A DNA stretch of 64,000 nt, taken from contig NC_061774.1 of NCBI RefSeq assembly GCF_022458985.1, positions 8,608,616 through 8,672,615 of the forward strand, read 5' to 3'. Below the pieces are notes generated by a model that was not told where the DNA came from, searched no databases, and was given only the letters and a program-made list of their open reading frames with translations. Positions 10,734 to 25,400 of this stretch are shown piece after piece (position 1 is the stretch's first letter; every line of letters begins with the position of its first letter). The translations under genes were made by a program, and so were the position numbers. Source of the stretch: Mugil cephalus (Eukaryota; Chordata; Actinopteri; Mugiliformes; Mugilidae).

Positions 10734-12335
10734 TCAGTGGCTAACGTCGTCCCAAGAGCAGTCATTCTTCTGCTTGGCCAGTTTTCGGACCATTCTCTCC
10801 AACTCTTTGCGAGACTTCTGCTCCTCCTCCAGGAACTGCTTCATCCACTTATTCTCCTGCAGGACAGTGGGGAAATGAGGAGTTGTGTGGGTGCTATGGC
10901 AACAGCGCTTACGTGCAATAAAATAAAATAAAATAAAATAAATCCTTCAGTTACAAATATAAATAACAAATAAGGTCGTAAACAGCTGAGAATTTCTCAC
11001 TTTAATATCATCTCCTGCATTAATATCTGCTGACATAAGACAGAAAACCTTAGTCATCAACTTCTGCACTCAACCACATCTGCACCACCTTCCAAACACT
11101 TTCATAACATTCAATCCATTAATGACTAATCACAAAAGAAATCCACAATATCTCACTCACTTTTTTTAATTCATGGACCTCGTCCTTTAAAGCATACACA
11201 GCGTCGACTAGACTCCTGAAAGGGGAAGAAAAAAGAGGAGAAGAGCACGTAGTTCATTTTATTTTACTTTATAAGCAGCTGCTACTTGTTCAGGAAATTA
11301 AACAAATTTTTTGCACATTGAACGTATTGGTATGTGAACGTTATACAGGCTTATAAATGACCAGCTCTCGCGTGGGACGATTTGTTCCTCTATTCCACAA
11401 ACAGTTAACGTAAAGGCAGTTAACGACATATCCTTACTTTTCCTCAATAACCGTCTGCCCGTTGCTCTTCATCTCCTCCACGATGATCTTCTCCTCCTCT
11501 GGGAGAAGCACCTGAGGGACGCACTCTTTCCGCACTGCTGCACACACAACACACAACAGACACACACAAATTAAAGGGTAATCTTTATTGACGGCTGCGT
11601 CAGCTGTTGAAGAAATCCAATCTAAAATGACATTAAATGATCAGTCTCTCGTTGTGTCTTGCACACACACCTGTGGTCGTCTGGTGCAGGCTGGCTCCCG
11701 TGCAATAAGCCTCAATCACTCTCAGTATCTGAGCATCCTCCTCCAGACCGACCGTGCCTGTCAAACCTAGAGATTATCATTTCAATATATGTGCAGCTTC
11801 ATTCTTCAGATGGTGACACTATCATCAGCGATTAATATACACAGATAATAATCCTGCAAACTTCACTGGACATACATTCATGTTACAGGTTCTCTTTCAG
11901 CATGTATGCTCCTCTATGGTTTTCATGTAAAGCTGGTGAGCTCCTTGGGCGTTTCTCAGAACTGTCACTAGATGAATGTAACGATATCTGCGCAGTAGTT
12001 TAGTTTGTACATGAAAAGTTCACCTTTGCTCAAATTTCAGTTTTACTTTAAAACCGAAAGCAACTATCCAGTTCATCTATATCAAGAATCTAAACTTATT
12101 ATAATCCCCGGCCACAACAACAACTGAAATACAAGTTTTTGCAAAATGAAACATCTTAAGTTTGTACTACTCCCTCCATGCTGTAGGAAACTTACTACTT
12201 TTCCTCGCCTGAACCTCGTCGTCAGAGTGCTTGCGCTCTTTCTTCTTGTTGCCTGGTAGAAACTTCTTCATCGGCCGAGGGCTCTTGCTGGAGTCCTGAG
12301 GGGGTGCAATAAAAATTTCAGGACATCTGTGTGTA

Positions 12336-12379
<44 letters not shown>

Positions 12380-15216
12380 AGCGCACGCACACACACGCTG
12401 AAACGCACACCTGAAAGCCAAGACTCCAATCCAAACAATGCAAGCTTGCAGGGACGTGCATCCCGTATCGACACACAACATCAAGGAACGAAATACCATC
12501 AACAAACAAGGCAGCAAGCATGTGATGATGACTGATAGTGAACCAGCATGGCAACCTATAGGTGGATATTCATTCTGACTTACCAGGGCCTATGAATAAA
12601 TAAATAAATAAATAAAAAATACCAAAATTGATTTATGCTTTATGAAGTTTTATTTCCAGAATCATATAAAACTATGTATCAGCGGTACGGGAGATGCTCT
12701 TGGGATCTGACCAATATGGAAAATATTTGCAAAGAAGAGCGGGAACATCTTCATCAACACCAAATCAATATGTGACAAAGGGAACTAGAAATCTGATCTA
12801 ATCTACAGTAAATCTGTGTTTTATTTTTATCTGAAATGTGTCATGTGAAGGTTTCGGGATGAGTTTTGTTTTTGTTTTTTTTTAATGAACCTACATAAAT
12901 TCCTATGTTATTGTCGCTAGATCACAAAAGCCTACTGATTTAATGGGGATGTGTGCGTCTATACCCACTGACTCACATATTTACTCATCACGGGAGCAGA
13001 CTTTCACCAAGTTGCATTTCTGCTGCATCAAACCACAATAGGAGCGGTTTTACTAATTAAAGATTTCCCTTTTTTTCTGCTGAGTTAAGTTTAAATGGGA
13101 AATGACACATAAATGTGTTAGCCCTGGTACCGCGAACTGTATGGGAAATAACAGCTTTGCTAGAGTCAAATATTAAAACGTTGCTAAAAACAAAGATTTA
13201 ATCAGTTTATTTTTCATAATTTCCACCTAGCTTGCTGGCTAGCGAGTCGCCCTTGGCTGGATCCTTCAACTACTGGACAGTGAAAAGGAAATGGAAATTT
13301 TGTTATAAATCCACTTGGTTCCAGTTTGGAACCGTTACAGCGCGGGAACCGAGCAGTGGTGTCGCTACGAGTGGAAGACGTGGGGTGGGGGGTTGTGAGC
13401 CGTTGGTTTGGGGAAAAGAAACTGAACGGAAGAGTGTGAAATAGTCTAGAAAAATGTGACGCGCATAGATTTTATATTATTCGTGCAACTGTTTATTGTT
13501 TATTTAGAACTTTAATTCGCGGTTCTTATGGACATATCGGCCATGATAAGACCAGTGAACCGATGTAGTTCAATTCTGGGATGATTAAAAATAAAGTCAC
13601 ACCTGCAGGGATTTCCTGGATGGACGGACTGTGCACGGTTGCAATAGTAACACAGACAGACAGATAAATACTTTATTTGACTTGGATACGATGATGGAAT
13701 TGAGGATGATATCTGTGAATTATCTTATGACGTTTGGAGTGCAGAGTTTGCTTCGAGTAATTAATGCCATGACTGATAGGAGTTTAATGTGAGTACTATC
13801 AGGCCCAAGTTTTTATAAGGCTTGTGCTTGCTTTCCAATTTATGGCTGCCATTTGGCTGCTGCATTGTGTAGCCAAGCTGATACTGAAATGGTAATATTT
13901 AGGCCATATATTGCGGTTTTCTTCTCGGCTGAGAATTAGACCACAGGTATTCATGTCAATGGTATTTGTACCAAAATGTTGTGTGTTTCTATGACACATT
14001 TAGTTGAATGCAGACTTTTTGAACTCTTGTTGTTCATTCCCTGCCTGGCTGCTCGCTCGTGTTAGTGACCACTTCATTACCCCCGTTACGGTCTGAAAAC
14101 AGACTGGGGTTTCCTCTGTTGAATACATTAAAAGTGGGGACGTAAGAAATACCTGGTGATGTAATTATACCACTGCAAACTTTTCAACACTTTATAATGA
14201 TTTACATGAAGTCATTTGTGCCATGTCTGGAACTGAGAAGCGTAGTCAATGAGTAAACCCATTCACGGGGCGCCCCAAAACGACACCTGACATCTCTTCT
14301 CATAAGAACCAAGAGGAATAACTGACGGAATCCTCCCCAATAAAAAAAAAAAAAAAATTTTAAGAAGAGGCTCCAGGATTCACAGCGCAAAGGTTCTTTC
14401 CGTACTGGTTTCTTGTTTCGCGGACTTGCGTCACGCAGGTGGAAGGAAGAGTGGAGAAGAGTGAGTTTTGCCAAGTAAGTGGCGCGCTGCAATTTGGGTA
14501 CCAAGACCTGCTGCGTTTCACACAATCCACCTTCTTGAAATAACCTGTCATCGGATCACATACAAGGGCACACATCATGTTGGCTGACTTTTAGTGGTTT
14601 AAAGAAGTGTGTTTTTTTTTTCCCAACCGCCTGAATGCAGAAGGAAGTCATGCACATCTGACATTTGACAGATTTATAAAAGTGATACGGCTAAGGTGTC
14701 ACACAACTGCCAACGAGGGTGAGCTTCACATTTAATTTAGTGTTCAGAGTTTAAAAAAGAAAAAGAAAAAAAAGGACTGTTTCACTGCACACATGGAAAA
14801 CATCGGTTCCCACCAGGTTTTTTCTAAGATTATATAAAATCCACTTATAGGGACATCACCTTAACTATGACAACATATTTTATCCACTGATAATTTAAAT
14901 GTGCCAACACGTTCCAGTCTGAGGGACAGGCTCGCTTCAGATCCGCGTACACGTCCAAAAATAGCAGAAGAATTTACTACAACTTGTTGCACCAGAAAAC
15001 ACTTTCAAACTGTAGACGACACCTTAAATAATGAGTTACACGCTACGGGGAACGAGAAAAGGGCGACAGAAAACAGGAAACCAACAGATGACAATGAGAG
15101 AGGAGTGAAGCAAACAGAGCGATGACATGTCAGCTGAAGGCTGGGGTTAACACGCACACGCGCGCACACGCACACACACACACAGGCAATCCCATCCCAT
15201 CTAACCAACCCACATC

Positions 15217-15270
<54 letters not shown>

Positions 15271-16466
15271 CAGACTGAGATCTAACCTTACCTTCATGAT
15301 ATAAGACATCCTCTAAAGAGAGCAGAGTGGAGACAGAGAGAAAAAGGAGAGAATGTGTTTGATGAGAGAAGGATGTGATAGAGGGAGTTAATGGTGAACA
15401 TTTTTACACCACCTCTTCTATTCACCTATTCACGGTCACGCAGAATAGGTTGAATATTTGGTATATTAAAAATAGAAGGAAGCAATGGAAGGATTGTCAG
15501 AGAGTTATTTTTTCATGCATTCAAATCTCTGTGGTTTCAAAAGGCCCGTATAGCTGCTGCTTCTTCAGCGCTCACAACGGACAGCAAGGGCTCGGTGACG
15601 TGTGTATTTGGTGTTACAGGCAGATTTAAGATGCAGCTCGCCCCCCCTTCCCGAAAAAAAAAAAAAAAAAAAAAAAAGAGTACAAAGACAGGGGATGACT
15701 GATGAGATGCACTCAGCGCACCTGTAGACAGTAGGAGTCCATAACTGAAAGCTCTAAAAATGCTGACTGATAAATGTGTGAAAGCTTCTGCCTCCCACGT
15801 GGACCACAGTGCAAGCATCATATCTCATCAAAAACAAGCAGCTCGCAAACCACCGGTGCAGTCATTGCTCTTAAATGCCAGACACACTCCGTGACCATGC
15901 TGTCATTACTGGGAAACACTTCCACAGAATACCTGCGGCAGTTTCAAGTCTGTCCTATTTACTGAGTAATCAGGCCTTTAACTGGCACTAACCCCACTGC
16001 GCGGTTACGCCGTCAACCAGGTCAGGGTTTTAAAAAAGGCTGCGAGGTGACTTTCTCGTAAACACGCAGAGATGAATTAATGAATGTTTGCTGCCTCGAT
16101 CAACAGCGGCAGTAGTCACTGACGTCCAGAGATTACAGCTCTGGAAATAATCACCTTTCAAAAACAAACAAACAAAAGTGATTATCCAGATGAGCCGGGC
16201 TGTATCTATTCTCATTTGGTTACTGTACTTTCACAAGTCTTTTCACCCAAATACTTCATGAAATTAAAAAAAAAAAATCTGTGTGTGTGAAACAGTTAAA
16301 TTTACATACAATTTACATTACAAGTGTCTGATTGGATTCACCTGCTTTGGATCTCAACACATTTGTGTTCGTCACATTCAAACAATGAATTGGTGTGAAA
16401 ACTGAATGTGATCGTAGCAAAAATCAGGCGCACATACATATTATACATATATATATACATACACAT

Positions 16467-16497
<31 letters not shown>

Positions 16498-19400
16498 GAT
16501 ATATATCAGGTTTTAATTGTTGAGAGCTCATTGAACTGAGTACTGGTTCAGTCGGTATTTTTAGTGAAGCATTATTTAAGGTGGTGGTAAATCTTTTTTT
16601 AAAATCGAGTAATTCTTTTTTGGACCCCCTCCCCCTCCAGTGTTTGCATATTTACAGAAGAATGTACAGATCTTTCCATGATGGCAGTGGTTCTGAATAA
16701 ACCATGCGAAGATTGGTTTATATCAAGAGACATGCATTCTTGTGGTTAAGTAAACCCACTGACCCTGAAAATCAAATTGCTAATAGGTGAGTGCACACAC
16801 AAACGTCTGAAGGGTTGACAGGGTTCATCTGCAGGTACAGGAGCACATCATCTTAGATATTAAAAAAAGAAGAAGGAAAAAAAGGAAGAAGAATGGGGCT
16901 CTTTCATTGACTGAAAGCAGGAGTAAATAAATAAATAAATAAATTGTGCACCGGAAACATTTGCATGGCCACACAGAGTTAAACATATCGGATATAAATA
17001 GACTTATAATCATCATCCTGCTGATGTCAGTAATTACTCAGAAGAGTTTGCCACAGAGTATATTCTAAGAACATTTTCTATCACTGACAAATGAAGCTCA
17101 GATTTAGAACACGTCTTCAAGCATCCCAGTCTGAGGTCGAGGCTTTTGGAGAACTCTGTTAAAGTTGCATTTGCTGCTTTTCTTGTGAGATTTACCTTTC
17201 AGGTGGAAAGTTCAGCGCAAAAAAGTCAAGTCTGAATACATCACAACCAGTGCTGGGCTTGTAGAGGAGGGGGACTTCTTGTGGTCTCTGACTAACAGTG
17301 TGTGCTGCATGACTTATCATAGGAGGCTGGTGCGGGTTTGCGTGTGCAGCTCTACAAACTCCTACCTCTTTGTAGCCGAGCGCAGCCGAGGGCTTGAGGG
17401 GAGGCGCCGGGCGCAGGCAGCTAAGAGACCAGGGCTTGCTGATCTTTGGCGGCTCCATGGGGCCGCGACTGAAAGAGCCGTGGCCGCCCAGGTGGGTCAG
17501 GGTGGCACCGCCCGAACTCATTTGCCTGATCTCCACGTTCTACATGGGACATTCAAAGGAAAGCAGACAAGCAAGTGTGTGAGATTCGCTGTATGTGTGT
17601 GCACTGCGAGATGAGTGCGTAGCCTGTCGTCTCACGGTGAGAGTCTTGTTTTCACACTTTGCGGAGGGTTCACTTCTAGTGCTGTTTATGACTTCATGTG
17701 TGTGGGTACGTGTTTGTTGACCTAACCTTTGAAATTGTGCCTGCAGGGCTGCCTCCTTTGGTGAAAGGCTGAAGACTCTCGAGCCATTCCTGTAACTCCT
17801 GAGCGCTACTGCAGAACACCGTGATACGTTCAATCATGCTTCCTGAGTCAGACGAACACACAAACACACACATTCTTCAGTGAAAGCTGAAGCACTGATG
17901 ACACCAGCAGATAACACAACCACGACTATAGCCAAAATTAAGGAGCACGCGTGTCATTTCGTGAGAGTTTTGACATTTTTTTTTGCCCAAGGATTAGGTA
18001 CTAAAGTAATAAAGGTGACACTGACAATAATAAATTAATGTGTTTTCCTGTAAAGGTCAATATACCTTTTCAAATTTCAAATTTCAGGACTGGTACCGGA
18101 ATCACTGCAGGGATTGGAGTGAAAAAAAGAAAAAAAAAAAGCCTGAACTTTTTTCCGGGGGTGGATTAATTTCAGGAATTATTTGATTCCATTTAACTCA
18201 GATTGCAAAATGTACATCTTAACATTTAATATTAGTTCTTATATTTATCGTTATTATTATTAACGTCCTTTGTTAGCAGTCAGGACATATTCTCACAGCT
18301 TCATAAACTTACTCTCCATCTTTCAGGTGACTAAAGAAAAAAACGACGACTTAGACGATGCCTCCACGAAAACTCGGAAATTCTAAACTCCAACTCGGAA
18401 ATTTCAGACTTCTGATATCATAACATTCGCGTCATTGGTTAACTTGGAGGACAAAATGATAAGTTTGGTGTATTATCACCGTTTACTGAACATCAAAATA
18501 TGTGCATACGTAAATCAGATATTTGTTTGGATTTTGGAGGCAGTCATTTCTGCGTTTGACAATTCGTTTGACCTCATTTTTCCCCAAGTTGTCTTGAATG
18601 CAGCACACGCACCTCAACCACGCATCCAAAGACCCACCCCCACCCTACTTCTGATTGGCCAGTGATGTTAGTTTGGTTAAGAGGGAAAGCTGCCTTACTC
18701 TAATTCCATATGTAGGTGAACTCAATTGACTGCTTGAACCTAACAACATCCAGCATCAACATTTTTTTTTCCCCCAGTCGCAACCAAAAGCCACACGCCT
18801 GAGATCCGGCACAGCACTGCAATACTTTAAGATCTGCATTTATATAAACCATTCAAGGAGCAGATGTTTGACCCAAGATATTTAATAACTCCATCCACTC
18901 TTTTTTCCCACCCAAGACTTCAGATGCAAACCTGTGATGTCGAAAGCGAAGTGGGCATTGTCTGCATCCTCCGCGTGCCTCGTGACGATGGTCCCCGTCA
19001 GCGGCAGTTTTCCCTGAACGGGAGGAAAACCAAGGAGGAGAGAATGAGAATGAATAAATAAATGATGCTGTACTGCAAATCCTGCAACCACCCGAACCTA
19101 AATGTAGCACAGTGGAGTTTGGATAGGATCTTACAGTGCCGTCGTTAGGCCTGTTTTAGGGGGGCTGAAGACCTCCTAAAATATTCTTAAGCTCCCATAA
19201 ATAGTTTGGTGTTGTTTTATTAAAAAAAATAAAAACAATATTAGGTTGTTTTTTTTTCCAGTATAAAGCAGCCAGCATATCAGTTTAAATAAATAATCAT
19301 ATAACCTGTCATCAAGGACTTAAATGTGATCATAAATCTGTCAGTTTCCCTTCGCTTCGTACCATAGAGCGAGTCCCTTTAGTGTGTCCTCATCCAATCC

Positions 19401-22400
19401 ACTCATAACGTAATTAAGTAATATTCTTCAGGGCTTGAAACTGCAGCCGTTTCAGTCACATGTGTAATATGTGCGACTTCAAAATATTTGAGAGCAAACA
19501 ATTATTGTGTGGTGAGCAAAAATCATGCCTCTATGTTGTGTTTAAAAGCAGATTGAAATAATAACAATAAATAAATTCTCAGTCTTTGTTAGTTGTTTGT
19601 GAAATTACGTGCTCACACGCCACGTTTGCTCACATCCTGTGCATCTCCTGAAGGGGGGAGGGTAAAGCCTCCTCTGTCCTTAAAGCCTAGCGACGCCCCT
19701 GGGATCTTATATAATAAAGTGTTTAAAAAATAACATTTTATTCAGTCCTACTATATAAAGAATAAATAATAATCACAGTCCTATCTTCAAGAAATGTCAT
19801 TCTGGAAAACGTCTTAAAATAATTTTGAAATAGGCTTTAGACACTATAGCAAGTTTGGACAGGTAAGAATATTACACTATACTGAAGTATTCAACCCCCA
19901 TAAGTCTTCTTTCAGTGTAAAATACATTCTAAAGCATGCATAGACTGCAGCGGTTTATCTATACAATGTTTTCTCTGATACCATCTTCCCCAGATAGTGT
20001 TTCCATAGCAGATGAAACGGAACGCAAGAATTTGATACTGAAGTGAGAGTATTTATCTAGATCTAGATAAAACAAACAGGCACTGTTAGCCTTGTTCTAA
20101 GGAAGTTCAACTTAGCTGTTGTCATATATGGTGTCGACTGAGCTCAGAAACGTGTTCCACTTTCAGCACAACAGTCCTACTCCTATCTCTTTGAAGGATT
20201 AAGAAATACAAGCCTGTGTGCACGATATCTCACCTGATAAATAAAGCCACTCATCCGGGAACTGGCAGAGAGCATGACCAACATATTTGGAAAAAGCATT
20301 AGGTAGCGCTCCTCTTTTTCCTGCAACAGAAGTGAAAGGTTTGGTTGCGACATGTTCTTTATTTATTTATTTTTTTATTGAATTCATGCAGAGAAAGGAC
20401 TTCGTCGGCAGCCATTTCTTTTCTCGTCTGTCAACGTTGGGAAGGTTGGGAATGCTGGCTGCACACCAAGTGGATTGTGACGCTGGTTGTCAAAAACCAA
20501 GTCCGATCCACTTGAAATCATCTCAGCAGCCGGCATGAGGGGCATGTTCTCCACCCGATTGGCACCCAATTTTGGCAAAGCCGTTGCTTGTTACATGAAT
20601 GGAAAATGAGAAAAGAGCTGATATGGAGTTGGAGCCGCGAAACAAATATGGTGACTAGTGTGGTGGTTGGAAAGTGGTTGCCAGAGATAAGAAAGAGGGT
20701 GAATCCAAATGTCGATCTTGGGCTTTCTTCCAACCACGTATTCAAAGGCGACCCCTACACAGAAACCACACAAGAAAGAGGGGAAGGCTTCTCGCTCGGC
20801 ATGTGGCCTACATAGGTTTCTGTTTTGTCACTTGAATACAGGAGGACATGGTTTGAGCAGGATGTAACATGTAGGCAACGATTTACATGTCGACAGTATG
20901 GCGTTCCACAAATAATTATTGACTCATAACTGAACTTTGAAGCAAATGGGCATCAGTGTTTGTTTTGTCAGGGGAACGTGGGCCATTTCCACCCTGATGA
21001 AACTATGATGACCTCTTTCTATATTCCTAGCGCCTCTTGAATCGATACGATCTTTTTCTGTCACGCTTCGAGGATCGCATTCTTTAAAGAACCGGAACTG
21101 CGAATGGTTTTAATCGTTTAGCAGGCCGACGGATGAGTCACAGCTGGATTTCAGGTGAACTCCTGCAAAACGATTTCCAGCTGCTGCTTCTCTCTGGATT
21201 AAGCTTGACACTGTAGCTCCAATGTGAAGAATTGGGAGTGGATGACCAAATGGGTTCTATTGTCTGTGTCTATGGTGAAATGTATGTAAACCCACATGAC
21301 TGTCAAATCTAGTACAGATAAACTAACCCTGTGACATGTTTTAAATAATGGTACGGTCCTGGAACTGACAGAAGAACATAAAAATGACTTCATATTTTAA
21401 ACAATTTAAGATGAAAATAAACTATTTGTATTTCATATCTGACAGGAGGAGATGTACCCAGTGCTCCTGATTGATAAACTTAATAGTTTTTGTTTGACGA
21501 GGAATGACTCCAAAGCAGGTCTTCCTATGCACTCTACACCGATCAGGCATAACATTATAGCCACCTTCCTAAAACTGTGCACGTCTCTCGGTCCTCTCTA
21601 AACAGAATCAGTTTTTCCTCGGATAGCCAAATCCTAACAAACTGTTGAGTTAAAAAAAGAAAAAGAAAAGTAAAGTAACAGCTGATTTCTCACCTCACTG
21701 CAGCCATTTCTCACATGGACCTGGGACATGTAGGCCACGTGGCCCAGGCTCTTCATGCTGTCCCCCTCCCAGCCGCGCACCGGCTCCGACAAGATCTGGA
21801 GCTCCAGGTTCTTTCGCTTCCGCAGGTCGTGGCACTGCGCCTGAACGCGCAAACACAAATCCATGCATCACGATCGATGAAATGTTACACTTTAATTAGG
21901 AGGGCTCGCGTAGTGGTTCAAATAAATCTGATGGAACTGAACAATGTGCTTCCTTGCCTTTTTTTTTTTTCCTGAATAATATTTTCATTACATTTTCTGA
22001 CATGAACACAGATAACAAACAACAAAACAAGAAAATCGGAGTAATGGGCAGCAGAGATTTGTACTGTGTGAAGTTCTTCCTTCCTGTGAGGCTCTACCAC
22101 TCGGCCAGCAGACCACATATGTATTCTTCAACTGCGTTTGCTTTTCATTTTTTTGTATTTTGCTTTTTTTTTTTTTTTTTGCTTTAATCTCGTGTGCACC
22201 ATCCTTTTTCCTGCGTGCTGCTGCAGCACTCCTGCAAATATCCTCACTGTGTGATAAGTTGTTATCTTACTGCGGATGTAATTCGTTTTTTGTTTAACAA
22301 CATTTTTACTTCTTTATTTAGAGGTATAGAAAGCACCCTCTAACATAAAGTAGTAAAGGTTCAGGTGGTACGCAGGGGCTCTCCCTCCTCAAATAGGGAA

Positions 22401-25400
22401 AATGACAATGCAACATCTATGGCTTTCCATTGCACCTTACTTGAGTTTTGTAGAAGCAGAACTGCAGAGATGTAACGAGTATTTCTTACGTGCCTCACCA
22501 CCTAACCACACGCGCAAAGACTCTTTAAACTTGCTAATTACAACAGGCAGGGTTGTATGTGTGTGATGTTCTTCTTCCCGTTTTCTGTGCAGCCCCATCG
22601 AAGAGACGAGGTGAGTCACTCCGTCTGCTCTTACAAGGAACTCCAGCTACACCGGGGAAACTGTGTCTCAGTTGTGTCTGCAGTTCATTCAGGTACAGTG
22701 CGGTTGCTCGTTTCTAATTAAACCCTTCTAAGACAGCATTTCATCTGACACCCACTATAGGAACAACACGATAACTCGAAATGAAGCAGACAAAAGGACA
22801 CGAAACTTTCATTAAGTTTTCTTTTCCCTCACTGAACGACGCTGCCCTTGAATACAATATGCGGTCACAGAAAAAAAAAAAAAAAAAAAAAAAAGGCAAG
22901 AAAGACGAAATCCACCGGCTTCACAATCCAATGATTGAGAATTGACGTGGTGGGATTACAGGTTGTTTAATTAAGAGTTGTTCAATACCGATGAAAATTA
23001 GGAAACTGATCGATGCTAAAGATCACCTGAGAAGTTTCCGATTAGTTTAAGCATCAAGATTTCTCTGCATGTCTAGACTTACCACTAAGCTCCTAAATGC
23101 TGCTGTTGCCTTTACAATGTCAGTATAGTCTGGGTGGGCTTCCTGCAACACAGAGAAACATCAGATCAAATATGACAGCTTGAATCAAGCCTCTACACTA
23201 AACTCTGTGCTATAATAAAGAAAGGAAATGAACTAACTTCCCATAGATTTCTAATTAACTTATAAGACATTAATATACACTGCCCGAAATAAGTAGGCGT
23301 GCAATGTACAATTAGAGATTTCTTCAGTGTATATTTAGAGTGACTTGTTTCCTCCCGTACCTCGACATGTCTCTCTAGCTCCTGCAGCAGAGTGGGGTAT
23401 TTGTCGAGCCTCATGAAGGGCTTACTGAGGCTGGTGGTCAGCGCCAGGATACCCGAACCACTCGCTCCCTGGCTCTCCATGAACTTGTCCAGATCCTCAC
23501 TGTTAAATACACAAATACAAAGCACATCGTTATTAGTGCACATTCACAGGTAATAAGATTTTGCACACTACAAAGATTTACATTTCAGATGGGTACTAGA
23601 GGGAAGCAGTAAAGCATTTGCGCCAACAATAAAAACTTCTTAAATGATCATTTCATTCTAGGAACGCTTTGAGGAAACTCCAGATTAATTTCAAAACGCC
23701 TGTGATTTCACGCATAAAGCAAGACTGGGATTCACATTTTTTTTAAATAAACTTTTTTTTTTTTTTAAATCACAGTTTAACAATACACCAATCAGCCACA
23801 ACATTAAAACCACTGACGGGAGATGTAAATAACACTGACCATCTTGTGACAATTCAATGTTCTGCTGGGAAATTGTGCTCATGTGGATGTTACGTAGATA
23901 TGTAGCACCCACCTAGACCAGACCAGGCACCCAGACCCCCACCCCATAGATATGACACTCCTTGGTTGGCATCCCCAGTAGGAACAAATCCATAGAGGAC
24001 CCTCCCCTCAACCCATAGGACCAACGACCCCCACTAACAACATCCTGTTACCAGACACCACAACACACCCCCAGAAGACCCATGTCCATTCTCTGATGAG
24101 TCACAACTGTTTTGGAGGCACAAGAGACACCTACACAATATTAGGATTATGGTCATAATGTTATTTCTGTCCAATAGATTAAACAATGTGGGCTGAAATA
24201 CGGAAAGTTACAGTCTTTTTAACTCATGTATAAGTTATTTAAAGACATGCCAGCGTCAAGCAACTTTAAATTGACAAAAAGCTGGAGAGCATAAATGTCT
24301 ACAGTAACCAAAGGAGGTTACGAGTGTCGGGCTACTTATAACGTAGCGTAACGCCTTATCAGAATCACAATCATTGCCAAGTATATTTGTAAACACAAGG
24401 AATTTGCCTTGGTGTTTGTCGCATAAAAAAATATGATATACGATAAAATGAAATAAATCGTAAACATATACACACTAAAACAAAGAAATATACATTATAT
24501 AGTGATATAACGCATTGTGACAGTTGGTCCCACCCGCGAAAGACAAAGTTTAACAAAGCAAAGCGATGTAACAGCAGCAGCTCAAACAGCTCGAAGCAGC
24601 CTCAAAACAGATTTGGTAACATGTCGCTGCGTTCTAGGTTTATTTCTGGGGATTAAAAATCAACGCGTATGTGCTTTTAGATTTAAATGGTATGTGGGTG
24701 TTAAATTACGTGACAGCGCCTCCCATAAAATTATACACATATATACAAATTATTGGGAAGTGAACCTCATGAAATCGTTAGGAGGCCCTCCACGTGTGAC
24801 AAAAAACCAACAGTATGGCATATGCGGTCCACGTGAGAAAAAATCAAAAGAAAAATGGTTTAAGTTGCAGCAGAAATTAGATCATCAGTTTGGTTTTGTG
24901 CAGTTTCGTGCCTTGTTCTGCAACCTCACCCCTCTGCTGCAGAATTTTTCGTCACGATTTGAGGGCCACGCCATTTATGAGTTTCCACCATTCGAAATAT
25001 CAGTTGCACACACTGCAACTCCACCTGGTAACGATGGGTAAATGTAACGCGACAAAGAAAAGGGCTTTTGCAACTGAAATGTGCTTACTGAGAAAAAGTG
25101 CCTTGTTTGCCTCTCAACATAACCACAACTCTATATATCCTGTCAACAGTTCACTTCCTGTGTGTAATTGAACTCACGGTCTAGAAACCTGGCGAGACGC
25201 CTCTGCATTATTCAGGGCGACATCATGTCAATTGCAGTTTTGCTGCAATATTATTTTTAATAAGCTCACAACTGCAGCTCTTACTCAACATAAAGCTGCA
25301 TTTTAACAGTGATACATTTAAACTGAAGGGAACTGTCAGCACACAGGAGCTCTTCCTGCTCAGACTGAGGTCAGGATCATTTACAGAGGGGACGTCTGAC

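Larger units (their letters stand above)
12296..17365 (-). other. arhgef6: Long arhgef6 intron with microsatellites only
   Basis: This 5.1-kb intron lies between the [10 protein letters not shown] exon and the [11 protein letters not shown] exon. I see no exon or mobile-element coding sequence. It holds CA arrays at 12337-12377, 15151-15184 and 15223-15266, AT/CA repeats at 16440-16506, and several poly-A runs. Confidence 0.6.

Noticed and set aside
12318-12554. Open frames over the CA repeat near 12.35 kb
   Set aside because: They are cysteine-valine or histidine-threonine products of the CA microsatellite.
24517-25041. A 174-codon plus-strand open frame inside an arhgef6 intron
   Set aside because: It starts at GTG, has no recognisable domain or repeat homology by eye, and lies antisense in an intron with no splice or poly(A) context; it is probably chance.
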